8,822 nt of DNA from JAVBMO01 sp031552355 (GCA_031552355.1 JAVBMO010000149.1:1-8822), one strand, 5' to 3'; shown: positions 1 to 6,559, counted from the stretch's first letter. Numbers and translations: made by a program. Notes: generated from the letters alone by a model not told the origin.

Positions 1-1060
1 CGTGTTTGTAGTGCAAAAGGAAGTGCAATGGGTAATTGATGGCAATTCCAATAATAATGGAACTGATTCCCACTGCAATTAACGAAACTTCGCTTTTGAA
101 AATGGAAAGCAAACCAATAGCAAATAGCCATCCGAACAATAGCGAAAAAATCATCAGTAAGAGGTTCTTTGCATTGCGGAAAGAATAAATCAACAGGCTG
201 ATAATTAATACAAGCGATAGAACCATTGAAAGGAAACTGTCTTGTTTGATGCGATTGGCATTGGTTACGGCAATATCAACCGAACCGAAATAATGCAATT
301 TGATTTGGTTTTTGAAATGTTTTTGCGTTTTTTCAATCGAATGGTCTATCAACGCGAGTAATTCTGCATTTTTACGTGATTCGCTCGCCGAAAAATTTGA
401 TTCAATGGTTACAATTCCCTCTTTTCGGTCTTTCGAAAAAATGAAATCATTGTAAAGTTGGTATTGGTCGCTGGCTTGGAATGCTTGTAAACCTTTCAGT
501 ATGGGCGTTGACAAAAACAAAGGATCTGCCGCAATATTTTGTTTCATCACCATGCCCATAGGCGACATCAACAAACGTTTGTCTTCATTTAATTGATGGC
601 GGATATTTTCTTCCGTCAATAGGGTGTCCATCCGCTGATAGTCGGCTTCGGTGAGGAAATAGGGCACATTTTGGACTAAAAAGCGGGAAAGTTCCAAAAC
701 TTGCTGCTGGTCTATTTGATAATCAATTTTTTTGATGTAGGTTGAAAGCGAATCGGCATGTTGTATTTCTTCAGCAAAAAAACTGACAGCTTCAATGATT
801 CGTTCTTCATTGGTTTGAGCAGTCGTATCATTCATACTTACACTGACAACCAATTTATTAGCAGCGCCTACATGTTGATAGGCATAGTTAATGCGGTCGC
901 TGTCTTTGCCTTTGGGAAGGAAAGCGGAAATGTCTTCGTTGAAATTGATACGGGAAGCTGCAAAAGCGAGTAAACCCACCATTACAATCAAAATTCCAAA
1001 CAGCAATTTCTTGCGTTGAGCGAAGTAGTTATATAAAGAGAATATCAGTTTTATCATCAT
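1..1060 (-). CDS. MMPL/RND-superfamily exporter, N-terminal part (3' end beyond the window)
   Basis: My reading of the minus strand gives 353 uninterrupted codons from an ATG at 1060 to the window edge; a second ATG follows at once (1057). Residues 19-36 form a first membrane helix, followed by the motif EDISAFLPKG (42-51) that is typical right after helix 1 in these exporters. A large periplasmic domain runs to about residue 275. Then come three helices, about 277-293, 300-320 and 326-345, the last containing GISSIIIGIAINYPLHF. This layout is that of the predicted MMPL exporters found in aryl-polyene clusters, which are thought to move the lipid product out of the inner membrane using the proton gradient. 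The Asp often found in the GIAVDY motif of MMPL proteins is Asn342 here. It is the last gene in view and follows the glycosyltransferase after a 230-bp spacer holding a MITE-like element. The family assignment is firm; the substrate is inferred from neighbours. Confidence 0.9.
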   Translation of the reverse strand, partial: MMIKLIFSLYNYFAQRKKLLFGILIVMVGLLAFAASRINFNEDISAFLPKGKDSDRINYAYQHVGAANKLVVSVSMNDTTAQTNEERIIEAVSFFAEEIQHADSLSTYIKKIDYQIDQQQVLELSRFLVQNVPYFLTEADYQRMDTLLTEENIRHQLNEDKRLLMSPMGMVMKQNIAADPLFLSTPILKGLQAFQASDQYQLYNDFIFSKDRKEGIVTIESNFSASESRKNAELLALIDHSIEKTQKHFKNQIKLHYFGSVDIAVTNANRIKQDSFLSMVLSLVLIISLLIYSFRNAKNLLLMIFSLLFGWLFAIGLLSIFKSEVSLIAVGISSIIIGIAINYPLHFLLHYKH

Positions 1061-1088
1061 TTAACTTTACCTTTTTTACCACTAAGTA

Positions 1089-1283
1089 AGTAACTGTTTA
1101 AATTTGTAAATAGTATCGGTCATTGCCGTTGCTTTTAAGCAACGGACTAAAATATGAACTAAACTAAAACGGCTTTAGCCGAAAAATTTTACTTTTTTAA
1201 TTGGGCTAAACCCCAAAAATGGTGTTCATAACTCAAAAATCCGTCAGCTAAAGCAGACGGCAATAATTTTTAAACAGTTTCTT
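1089..1283. mobile_element. MITE-like palindromic element
   Basis: The element has imperfect terminal inverted repeats: AGTAACTGTTTAAA at 1089-1102 matches the reverse complement of 1269-1282 at 13 of 14 positions. AGTA at 1085-1088 and 1284-1287 looks like a 4-bp target duplication. The interior is nested and mirror-like. ATTGCCGT (1122-1129) pairs with ACGGCAAT (1257-1264), and TATGAAC (1153-1159) with GTTCATA (1224-1230). Four small hairpins lie at 1126-1145, 1170-1181, 1201-1216 and 1241-1260, three of them with a CTTTAG/CTAAA core. It encodes no protein. Joining the flanks (1076-1088 with 1288-1300) restores a 26-bp sequence that agrees at 25 positions with 7454-7479, which supports insertion. 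It could also be called a REP/BIME-type element; the mobilising enzyme is unknown. Confidence 0.72.
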
Positions 1284-1287
1284 AGTA

Positions 1288-1324
1288 TCACTAAGTTTTT
1301 CCTTTGAACGCCTTTGCGGCTAAA
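1288..1324. repeat. Dispersed intergenic repeat, right part of a copy split by the MITE-like element
   Basis: This holds TCACTAAGTTTTT (1288-1300) followed by CCTTTGAACGCCTTTGCGGC. The left part of the same copy is TTACCACTAAGTA at 1076-1088. Read on the minus strand, the repeat supplies the stop codon (TAG at 1293-1291) and the last few codons of the glycosyltransferase (ending AKAFKGKT). Confidence 0.6.
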
Positions 1325-2046
1325 CCTCTAATAAACATTGACGGGTAACCATAAATAATTGCTAATATTGTAAATATTGTATTTAATAGGCTTATTCTCA
1401 CAAAATCAACACCCGGACGGAAATGGCTTATCCGTTCGCCTTCGGGCGCATAATAAACTTGTATAGGCAGTGAAATAATTCTTATTCCACGCCAAGCACA
1501 ACGTACCAACATTTCCAATTCCGCTTCGTAACGCGAAGTGAATGGTCGTAAATTTTTCATCTTTGCCAATGGATACAAACGAAATCCGGTTTGTGTATCG
1601 GGCAATCGTTTTCCTGTTTGCACTGCAAACCAAAAATTGGAAAACTTATTGGCAAAAGTATTTTTCTTCGGCATATTATCCTGCGTCAAATTCCGATTAC
1701 CAACAATCAATGTATCAGGATATTGTTCCACTGTTTTTTCAAATTTGGAAATATCGCTCGCAAAATGCTGTCCATCCGAATCCATAGTCAAAGCATATTG
1801 AAAGCCTTTTTTCACAGCACAATCAAAACCTTGACTTAAAGCATATCCTTTCCCTTTGTTTTTTTCGTACGAAACAACGGTTATTTTTTCTGTATAAGAG
1901 GCTAATATATTGCTCGTTTTATCTGTTGAACCATCGTTTACCACAATAACCGGCAAAGCATATTTCAACACAGACTCAATGATCTGCGCCAAAGTTTTGT
2001 CGTTGTTGTAGGTGGGTATTACCACACAAATATTCGATTGATTCAT
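1291..2046 (-). CDS. Family 2 glycosyltransferase
   Basis: A 251-residue GT-A-fold glycosyltransferase. Visible motifs are the N-terminal strand ICVVIPTYNN (6-15), VNDGSTD (36-42) for nucleotide-sugar binding, the metal-binding DSDGQH (89-94, a DxD motif), and DTQTGFRLYP (150-159), usual in dolichyl-phosphate-mannose-synthase-like enzymes. A hydrophobic stretch near the C-terminus (SLLNTIFTILAIIYGYPSMF) suggests membrane attachment. Such enzymes occur in aryl-polyene clusters, where they probably glycosylate the lipid head group. I chose the ATG at 2046 over the in-frame ATG at 2082: the extra 12 residues are translated from the intergenic repeat and lie outside the conserved fold. It lies between the dehydratase (73-bp spacer) and the exporter. 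The sugar donor and acceptor cannot be read from the sequence. Confidence 0.93.
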   Translation of the reverse strand: MNQSNICVVIPTYNNDKTLAQIIESVLKYALPVIVVNDGSTDKTSNILASYTEKITVVSYEKNKGKGYALSQGFDCAVKKGFQYALTMDSDGQHFASDISKFEKTVEQYPDTLIVGNRNLTQDNMPKKNTFANKFSNFWFAVQTGKRLPDTQTGFRLYPLAKMKNLRPFTSRYEAELEMLVRCAWRGIRIISLPIQVYYAPEGERISHFRPGVDFVRISLLNTIFTILAIIYGYPSMFIRGLAAKAFKGKT

Positions 2047-2064
2047 CTTTTTTACTACTATTTT

Positions 2065-2096
2065 ACCACAAAGAATTTCCACAAAGTAACACTAAG
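2065..2096. repeat. Dispersed intergenic repeat between dehydratase and glycosyltransferase
   Basis: ACCACAAAG (2065-2073) is followed after a 6-bp gap by CACAAAGTAACACTAAG (2080-2096), which matches 6485-6501 at 16 of 17 positions. On the minus strand it ends about 20 bp before the glycosyltransferase start. Confidence 0.65.
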
Positions 2097-2118
2097 TTTT
2101 TTTTGTGTGTAAACATCC

Positions 2119-2505
2119 TTAATGCGCCTTAGTGGTTAGTTTTGTAAATTGTAAACTTAGCTTTGCAAATGTTTCTTTTTCACTGAAAACGTTTACGTTA
2201 GCTTTATATCCACCGATTTCACCGGATGCAACAGAAATGGAAAATGTGATTTCATTGTTTTGCAACGGATTAATTACTTGGGTAAATTTTACATTTTTCA
2301 CAACTTTCAAAAAAAGCGTTTCGTTCAAAATGTCTTCTGCTAATTCTTTGGCTGTTTGAATAATACAAACGCCTGGCGTAATGGGATTATTCGGAAAATG
2401 CGCTGCATAAATAAAATGCGCAGAATTTAACTGAATAACATAATCCACGCTTTCGCTTGTATTGCGTACATCCTTTATCTTGTAAAAATCGCCTTTCAGT
2501 TCCAT
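2119..2505 (-). CDS. FabZ-like 3-hydroxyacyl-ACP dehydratase (hotdog fold)
   Basis: A 128-residue single-hotdog protein. HFPNNPITPGVCIIQ (36-50) aligns with the FabZ active-site segment HFPGxPxxPGVLxxE, so His36 is the catalytic histidine. The partner acid (Glu in FabZ, Asp in FabA) is Gln50 here. The expected role is to dehydrate beta-hydroxyacyl-ACP intermediates so that each elongation round leaves a double bond in the growing polyene. Length is slightly short of FabZ (about 150). The last six residues (LTTKAH) are encoded by a copy of the intergenic repeat, so the original C-terminus may have been different. It is followed by the glycosyltransferase and preceded by the lipoprotein gene. 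Hotdog dehydratase identity is good; full activity with Gln at this position is uncertain. Confidence 0.88.
   Translation of the reverse strand: MELKGDFYKIKDVRNTSESVDYVIQLNSAHFIYAAHFPNNPITPGVCIIQTAKELAEDILNETLFLKVVKNVKFTQVINPLQNNEITFSISVASGEIGGYKANVNVFSEKETFAKLSLQFTKLTTKAH
2121..2138. repeat. Intergenic repeat copy overlapping the dehydratase 3' end
   Basis: On the minus strand this reads TAACCACTAAGGCGCATT, the same CCAC-TAAG pattern as the spacer repeats, and it lies inside the coding frame just before the TAA at 2121-2119. Confidence 0.55.
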
Positions 2506-2528
2506 AATTATTTTTCTATTTTACCGCA

Positions 2529-2564
2529 TTTGTGATTGATGGTTTTACCCCAAAATATCACAAA
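2529..2564. repeat. Short inverted repeat in the lipoprotein-dehydratase spacer
   Basis: TTTGTGAT (2529-2536) and ATCACAAA (2557-2564) could pair as an 8-bp stem with a 20-nt loop. It resembles a decayed copy of the intergenic repeat. No U-tract follows on the minus strand, so a terminator is unlikely. Confidence 0.35.
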
Positions 2565-2579
2565 GTTTTATTTCTGCCT

Positions 2580-3110
2580 TTATTCTATCCGTTTTAAAGA
2601 ATAGGTAATATTTCGTTTCTCATTCCTCATTACCAGTTCGTTTGTTGGCAAGCGACGAAATTCTTTATCTTTTTCATAAGCAACTACCAATGTATCGGTT
2701 TCCCAATAGCGATTTGCTTGTCTTCCTGCTTTGTAAGCCGAATTGTCTATTTCCAACATAAATTGCACATCGCCGGCAAGTGTTCGTTTAATGTACCATT
2801 TGTCGATCATTGTCACCACGTTGATAAGTTGGCATTTTTCGGCAGTACAGGTAAAATCAAACATCTTCAATCCAAATTCATTTATCAAGGTTCCTTTCCA
2901 CATTCCATCCACTTTTTTCACAATCCAAATCCCACTGATATTGACTTTTGCTACTTCAATCGTAATCCGGTAGCTGTTTTTCTGAACACTATCCCTTAAT
3001 TGTTCGTTCCAAAAAGGGATGGCAGGCACTTCTTGTTGCAAAACCTTTGTCGACGTAGAACAAGCTGCAAACAAACACAAACATAAGCTAACGGATAATA
3101 AATATTTCAT
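2580..3110 (-). CDS. Putative lipoprotein, LolB-like or DUF3261-like
   Basis: A 176-residue protein with a short type II signal peptide: MKYLLSVSLC, a hydrophobic core, and the lipobox FAAC with Cys17 as lipidation site. The mature part begins with a Ser/Thr linker. It then has a beta-rich pattern (YRITIEVAKVNISGIWIVKK, then WKGTLINEFGLKMFDFTC at 71-88) reminiscent of LolB-type folds, where an N-G-FG turn follows a strand. Two further cysteines (88 and 93) lie close together and could form a disulfide. The start overlaps the end of the LolA-like gene by 23 bp, so the two are tightly coupled. Small lipoproteins of the DUF3261/LolB type are standard in aryl-polyene clusters, and the likely role is accepting or anchoring the product at the outer membrane. 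Lipoprotein status is clear; the family name is tentative. Confidence 0.82.
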   Translation of the reverse strand: MKYLLSVSLCLCLFAACSTSTKVLQQEVPAIPFWNEQLRDSVQKNSYRITIEVAKVNISGIWIVKKVDGMWKGTLINEFGLKMFDFTCTAEKCQLINVVTMIDKWYIKRTLAGDVQFMLEIDNSAYKAGRQANRYWETDTLVVAYEKDKEFRRLPTNELVMRNEKRNITYSLKRIE

Positions 3111-3732
3111 CGCTTAGTTCCTTGTTTATTTGCTTGTTTTTCATTTGAATAATGGTCTTGTCGCCATTCAATTCTTCAATTTCTATCATATTTACCGTAT
3201 AATCGGTTTTATTGAAATAAAGTTTGATATTGCTAAATAATTGTTTCAAATCCTTTTGCTTTGGGGTCAACGAAACTTGATAATCAGCAGTTCCTACAAA
3301 AAATTTGGAAGTAAATTTATCTTGTTCAAAAATGCCTGAGCCATTAATTCCCGACATAATGATTTTACTTATCTCTTTAAATACCTTACTTGAATTGACA
3401 TCAATGATATTTTTGTTTTTTCCCGAATTAATCATCACTTTGTCGCCATTCATAACAAATTGATATTGATAGGGCTTTGTGTATTCCCATCGCAATTTAT
3501 CTTTTTGTTTATAAGATAGTTGCCCTTCCGAAATCATTTCATCTGCCAAAATAGAAATGGTTTTCTTCTGAACAAAATCACATTTCAGCGTTTTCATTTG
3601 CTCAGATGATGCTGTGATTTTTTGAATCAATTCTTTTCGTTGAGCATCGGTTGCCGGATTATACTTTACCTGTGCCAACAATAAATTATTGAAACAAATG
3701 ATACAGAGTATTATAAATGTTATTTTTTTCAT
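3088..3732 (-). CDS. LolA-like periplasmic lipoprotein/lipid carrier
   Basis: A 214-residue protein with a signal peptide (hydrophobic core about 4-19; cleavage likely after LLLA, residue 20). The mature part matches the LolA pattern: an N-terminal helix followed by FVQKKTI (53-59), then the half-barrel strands with LRWEYTKPYQYQF (80-92), VMINSGKNKNIIDV (99-112), and a C-terminal strand IIQMKNKQIN (194-203). LolA proteins shuttle hydrophobic acyl groups across the periplasm in an open beta-barrel. Inside this operon the protein is probably a dedicated carrier for the polyene lipid rather than the housekeeping LolA. The 3' end overlaps the lipoprotein start by 23 bp, and the pair may act as carrier and acceptor. 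It starts 91 bp after the DMT transporter gene ends, and that spacer holds nothing recognisable. Confidence 0.9.
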   Translation of the reverse strand: MKKITFIILCIICFNNLLLAQVKYNPATDAQRKELIQKITASSEQMKTLKCDFVQKKTISILADEMISEGQLSYKQKDKLRWEYTKPYQYQFVMNGDKVMINSGKNKNIIDVNSSKVFKEISKIIMSGINGSGIFEQDKFTSKFFVGTADYQVSLTPKQKDLKQLFSNIKLYFNKTDYTVNMIEIEELNGDKTIIQMKNKQINKELSDEIFIIR

Positions 3733-3823
3733 TATATTATTTTTGTTTATCCCGTAAAGACATGAAGAATACCAAGTTTTTGTATTTTCTAAACCTCTCG
3801 AATTCGATGGGTTTAATTTACAT

Positions 3824-4177
3824 TTATTTCACTAAAAAAACGACGCCTACAATAATAAATCCAACACCAATCCAGCGGGTTATCGGCACCATTTCGTGAA
3901 AAATAAATACTGATGCCAACATGCCGAATACATAACTGATGCTGATAAGCGGATAGGCTACTGATAGGTCATAATGTTTAAGAATATACATCCAAAGAAT
4001 ACTTGCCCCTGCAATACTAATGCCTGATAAAGCCAATTGCCAGTTCATGAACAAATCTTTAAAATACGCCCAGGTAAAACTGAATTTATCCATACGCAGC
4101 ATGGCAAATTTCAAAAACACTTGACACGAAGCCAAAAGAAAGCATTGAATGGTTGAAAGACAAATTAGTTTTAGCAT
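3824..4177 (-). CDS. Small DMT-superfamily (EamA/ArnE-like) membrane protein
   Basis: A 117-residue protein with four predicted helices at about 5-26, 46-66, 75-93 and 99-116. This is the size and layout of the half-size EamA/SMR proteins such as EmrE and the ArnE/ArnF undecaprenyl-phosphate-aminoarabinose flippase subunits. The segment LSVAYPLISISYVF (71-84) is the conserved helix-3 start of the group, and HEMVPITRWIGVGFIIVG (94-111) the usual helix-4 entry. Such proteins work as dimers. No partner subunit is visible, so it may be a homodimer. With a glycosyltransferase in the same operon, flipping of a glycosylated or polyprenyl-linked lipid is a reasonable guess; drug efflux is the alternative. 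It lies 33 bp after the chain-length-factor-like gene. Confidence 0.85.
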   Translation of the reverse strand: MLKLICLSTIQCFLLASCQVFLKFAMLRMDKFSFTWAYFKDLFMNWQLALSGISIAGASILWMYILKHYDLSVAYPLISISYVFGMLASVFIFHEMVPITRWIGVGFIIVGVVFLVK

Positions 4178-4191
4178 ATTTTTGTTTTTAT

Positions 4192-4213
4192 TCTTTTAGT
4201 CCCTTTGTGGTTA
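4192..4213. repeat. Partial intergenic repeat at the end of the inactive synthase gene
   Basis: On the minus strand it begins TTAACCACAAAGGGAC. Its first bases supply the TAA stop codon (4213-4211) of the upstream gene. Confidence 0.5.
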
Positions 4214-5263
4214 AATATTCTCTAATAATATCAATGAATGGTTTTTATTTTCAAATTGATTGTAAAATAAAATTCGTTTTGGGTTTATAATTTCTTTTTC
4301 TGAGTTTAACAATAGATGTTTGGGAATGCATTGTTTCTTCAGACAAATAACTGCTGCATATATTCCTAAACCCGAAGCGGTGTACGATTCGCCAAAAATA
4401 TGTTTGTATCCGATTAAAGGTTTATTTGGAAATATGTCAGAAGCCGTTTTTTCATAAACCGTATCGTTGTTTTTATTTCCACTTGTGCCAACCACCACTG
4501 CATCAATGTCGTTGATTGTACAATTGTTTTGTTGCAACAATTCATTCAACGCATTTTGTAAAGTTTCGTCCGAAGGTTTATATAAAAGATTTATTCCACC
4601 GATTTTACAAATGGATTGAGCCGTTTTTTTGGTATTCATCATAAAACTGACAGATGTTTCGCCTGCAAAAGCTTCTTCTCCACGCTTCAAAACGGTTTCT
4701 TCATTATTCGCACGCCAATAACCAATACGGCTCAACAATAGAAAATAGCTTGGTGTCATTTCATCATATCCGCCAACTAATGCCGATTGTATCCTGCCTT
4801 CGGAAAATTGCAAATAAGCATCTAACAAAGCGCTTTCGAATGATACACCTTTATGAACGTAGGTATTATTGTAACCATGGCATTTCATGTCTATTCCAAT
4901 CAACGAACTAATGGTATTATGCGTAGATTGCATGAAATGAGTTGGTTGCAAAAGTTCTTCGCCATTGCGCACCATGGCATCCAAAAAGATTTCGGTATTT
5001 TCGATACAGCCCAAGCCTGTTCCACTAATAATGGTATCAGGCATAACGACACTTGAATTTTTGACCGCTGTGCGAGAGGTTATGATGGCGCGTTTCAAGA
5101 TTTTGCCCATCCGCCGTGCCTGATTAGGTTCCAAGTATTCCTTATAATTAGGCTCTACAGCTCTCACATAAACACTATCATACAAAACAGGCTCGTCAAA
5201 CCAAGCATCGGACAAAGGTTGCTGAATAGAAATATGTTCCGCCGATTCGATATATACTGCCAT
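4211..5263 (-). CDS. Ketoacyl-synthase-fold protein without catalytic residues (chain-length-factor-like)
   Basis: A 350-residue thiolase-fold protein that aligns along its length with the synthase encoded just upstream but lacks the Cys-His-His triad. The nucleophile region reads HKGVSFESAL (137-146) where the active enzyme has TACSSAANAV, placing Gly139 at the Cys position. The first His motif (NAHGTGT) is VGTSGNK, with Gly259 at the His position. The second (TGHTTSAAGG) is FGESYTASG, with Glu292 at the His position. The fold signatures remain: EGRIQSALVGG (155-165) and the end YNQFENKNHSLILLE. The loss of all three residues with an intact fold is typical of chain length factors, which pair with an active synthase and set the chain-length cavity. 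In E. coli-type aryl-polyene clusters an ApeO-ApeC heterodimer plays this part. The adjacent upstream synthase (6-bp gap) is the obvious partner. Pairing is inferred. Confidence 0.88.
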   Translation of the reverse strand: MAVYIESAEHISIQQPLSDAWFDEPVLYDSVYVRAVEPNYKEYLEPNQARRMGKILKRAIITSRTAVKNSSVVMPDTIISGTGLGCIENTEIFLDAMVRNGEELLQPTHFMQSTHNTISSLIGIDMKCHGYNNTYVHKGVSFESALLDAYLQFSEGRIQSALVGGYDEMTPSYFLLLSRIGYWRANNEETVLKRGEEAFAGETSVSFMMNTKKTAQSICKIGGINLLYKPSDETLQNALNELLQQNNCTINDIDAVVVGTSGNKNNDTVYEKTASDIFPNKPLIGYKHIFGESYTASGLGIYAAVICLKKQCIPKHLLLNSEKEIINPKRILFYNQFENKNHSLILLENI

Positions 5264-5269
5264 AATTTT

Positions 5270-6466
5270 TTAGATTTTTGAAAAAATAAGTGCGGTATCG
5301 TTTCCGCCAAATCCAAACGAATTATTCAAAACGTGTTGCAACGGTTTCGATTCCAGATTTTCAGTAACCGGTTGAAACGATAGTTCTTCAATTCGATTTT
5401 TGAAGTTCAAATTTGCAGGCGTAAAATTATTCAGCAAAGCCAAAATGGAAATGACCGATTCTACACCACCGGCAGCACTGGTAGTGTGTCCGGTAAACGG
5501 TTTGGTGGATGAAACAGGTGGAATTGAATTGCAGAAAGTCCGCATAATGGCAGTACCTTCGCTCAAATCGTTGTTACCTGTTCCTGTTCCATGCGCATTG
5601 ATATAGTCGATGTCATTGGCTTGTAAACCTGCATCTTCTAAGGCTTTTTGCATAGCCAAATAAGCGCCTATGCCATCAGGCGACGAAGCGGTTTGATGGT
5701 ATGCATCGCAAGTATTGCTATAGCCCGACAAACAGCAAAGCGGTTGTATGTTGCGTTTTGCAATCGATTCTGCCGATTCCAATACAATGTATGCAGCGCC
5801 TTCGCCCAAATTCAGTCCGGCACGGTCGCGATCGAAAGGGCGACAAGGTTCTTTGTCCAAAATCATCAAGGTATTAAAGCCGTTAAGATGAAATTTGGTT
5901 AAACATTCGCTACCGCCTGCAATAGCAATATCCACCCTACCCTGCTTGATTAAATCCGCGCCCAAAATAACCGCATTGGCTGCCGACGAACAGGCTGTGG
6001 AAATGGTTGTTACCAACGAAAAATCGCCGAAATGGTCGGCTGTCATTTCTGTACACGCGCCACAATCATGTGCTGCAATGTATTGATTTTTGGTGTCATT
6101 TTCCAAAAAATCCATGTAATACTGTTCGCTCTTTTCCATTCCGCCAACCGTAGTTCCCGAAATAAAAGCCACTCGCAAGTTTTTACGACTTTGTAATTGG
6201 GCTTGCGTCAAAGCTTCTTTCAATGCCACCATCCCTAACAAAGAGGTGCGAGTTGAAATTTCTTCGGCAGGAATTCCCAACATTTGACGCAGTTCTTCTT
6301 CGTTATATTTGACCTCGCCTACGGGAAATTCCTTGTGCATAGTTTGCAGGTATTGCATTTGTCCAATGCCTGAAATACCGTTTTGCAAAGCCGCCAACGT
6401 TTTTTCTTTGCCAGCGCCCAAAGCGGAAATAATTCCCATGCCTGTTACAAGGATTTCTTTCTTCAT
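5270..6466 (-). CDS. Active beta-ketoacyl-ACP synthase, FabF-type (probable partner of the chain-length-factor-like protein)
   Basis: A 398-residue FabF/KAS II-like condensing enzyme. The complete triad is visible: Cys159 in TISTACSSAAN, His292 in INAHGTGTGNND, and His327 in KPFTGHTTSAAGG, with Lys322 just before it. PCRPFDRDRAGLNLGEGAA (207-225) and NNSFGFGGND (381-390) are the usual signatures. It condenses malonyl-ACP with the growing acyl-ACP. I start it at the ATG at 6466, which opens with KKEILVTGMG, the normal beginning of the family. The in-frame ATG at 6520 would add 18 residues read from the intergenic repeat. The gene for the triad-less homologue follows after 6 bp, so the two are likely made together. 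A strong hairpin lies between this gene and the ACP gene upstream. Confidence 0.95.
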   Translation of the reverse strand: MKKEILVTGMGIISALGAGKEKTLAALQNGISGIGQMQYLQTMHKEFPVGEVKYNEEELRQMLGIPAEEISTRTSLLGMVALKEALTQAQLQSRKNLRVAFISGTTVGGMEKSEQYYMDFLENDTKNQYIAAHDCGACTEMTADHFGDFSLVTTISTACSSAANAVILGADLIKQGRVDIAIAGGSECLTKFHLNGFNTLMILDKEPCRPFDRDRAGLNLGEGAAYIVLESAESIAKRNIQPLCCLSGYSNTCDAYHQTASSPDGIGAYLAMQKALEDAGLQANDIDYINAHGTGTGNNDLSEGTAIMRTFCNSIPPVSSTKPFTGHTTSAAGGVESVISILALLNNFTPANLNFKNRIEELSFQPVTENLESKPLQHVLNNSFGFGGNDTALIFSKI

Positions 6467-6480
6467 TTGTTTTATATAAT

Positions 6481-6552
6481 TTACCACAAAGTAACACCAA
6501 GGGTTTTCACTAAGTATCACGAAGGTTTTCCTTTGTGATACTTAGTGGTTAA
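6481..6552. repeat. Three-copy intergenic repeat block
   Basis: An 18-bp unit occurs three times: CACAAAGTAACACCAAGG (6485-6502), CACTAAGTATCACGAAGG (6508-6525, 15 of 18 identical to the first), and an inverted copy at 6530-6547. The units are separated by TTTT-rich linkers. Related copies lie at 1076-1088/1288-1300, 2065-2096, 4192-4213 and 7453-7479. Confidence 0.8.
6508..6547 (-). promoter_or_regulatory. Long hairpin in the transcript between ACP and ketoacyl synthase genes
   Basis: 6508-6525 and 6530-6547 are reverse complements at 17 of 18 positions, with a 4-nt loop. In the minus-strand RNA this is a near-perfect stem with one A-C mismatch, starting 12 bp after the ACP stop codon. It is not followed by a U-tract. 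It may protect the upstream ACP message from 3' decay or reduce read-through, keeping ACP in excess over the synthases. That role is inference. Confidence 0.45.
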
Positions 6553-6559
6553 TCGAATA

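Noticed and set aside
758..973. Plus-strand reading frame of 71 codons
   Set aside because: It lies opposite the exporter gene and has no recognisable features. The other plus-strand frames (for example 1538-1801, 2718-2999, 5648-5902, 8162-8437) are likewise shadows of clear minus-strand genes.
1170..1181. Possible terminator (CGGCT-AGCCG hairpin followed by TTTT on the minus strand)
   Set aside because: The stem is only 5 bp, the T-run is short, and it is one of four hairpins inside the MITE-like element, so element structure explains it better.
2047..2082. Upstream in-frame start for the glycosyltransferase adding 12 residues
   Set aside because: The extra residues are encoded by the intergenic repeat, and the conserved fold begins just after the ATG at 2046.
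3733..3823. Spacer between the DMT transporter and the LolA-like gene
   Set aside because: I looked for a small gene, hairpin or promoter and saw nothing convincing.
4211..5263. Reading the inactive synthase as a pseudogene
   Set aside because: The frame is open over 350 codons, the fold signatures are kept, and only the catalytic positions are replaced, as in chain length factors.
6467..6520. Upstream in-frame start for the ketoacyl synthase adding 18 residues
   Set aside because: The extension is read from the repeat block; the family normally begins at the KKEILVTGMG segment.
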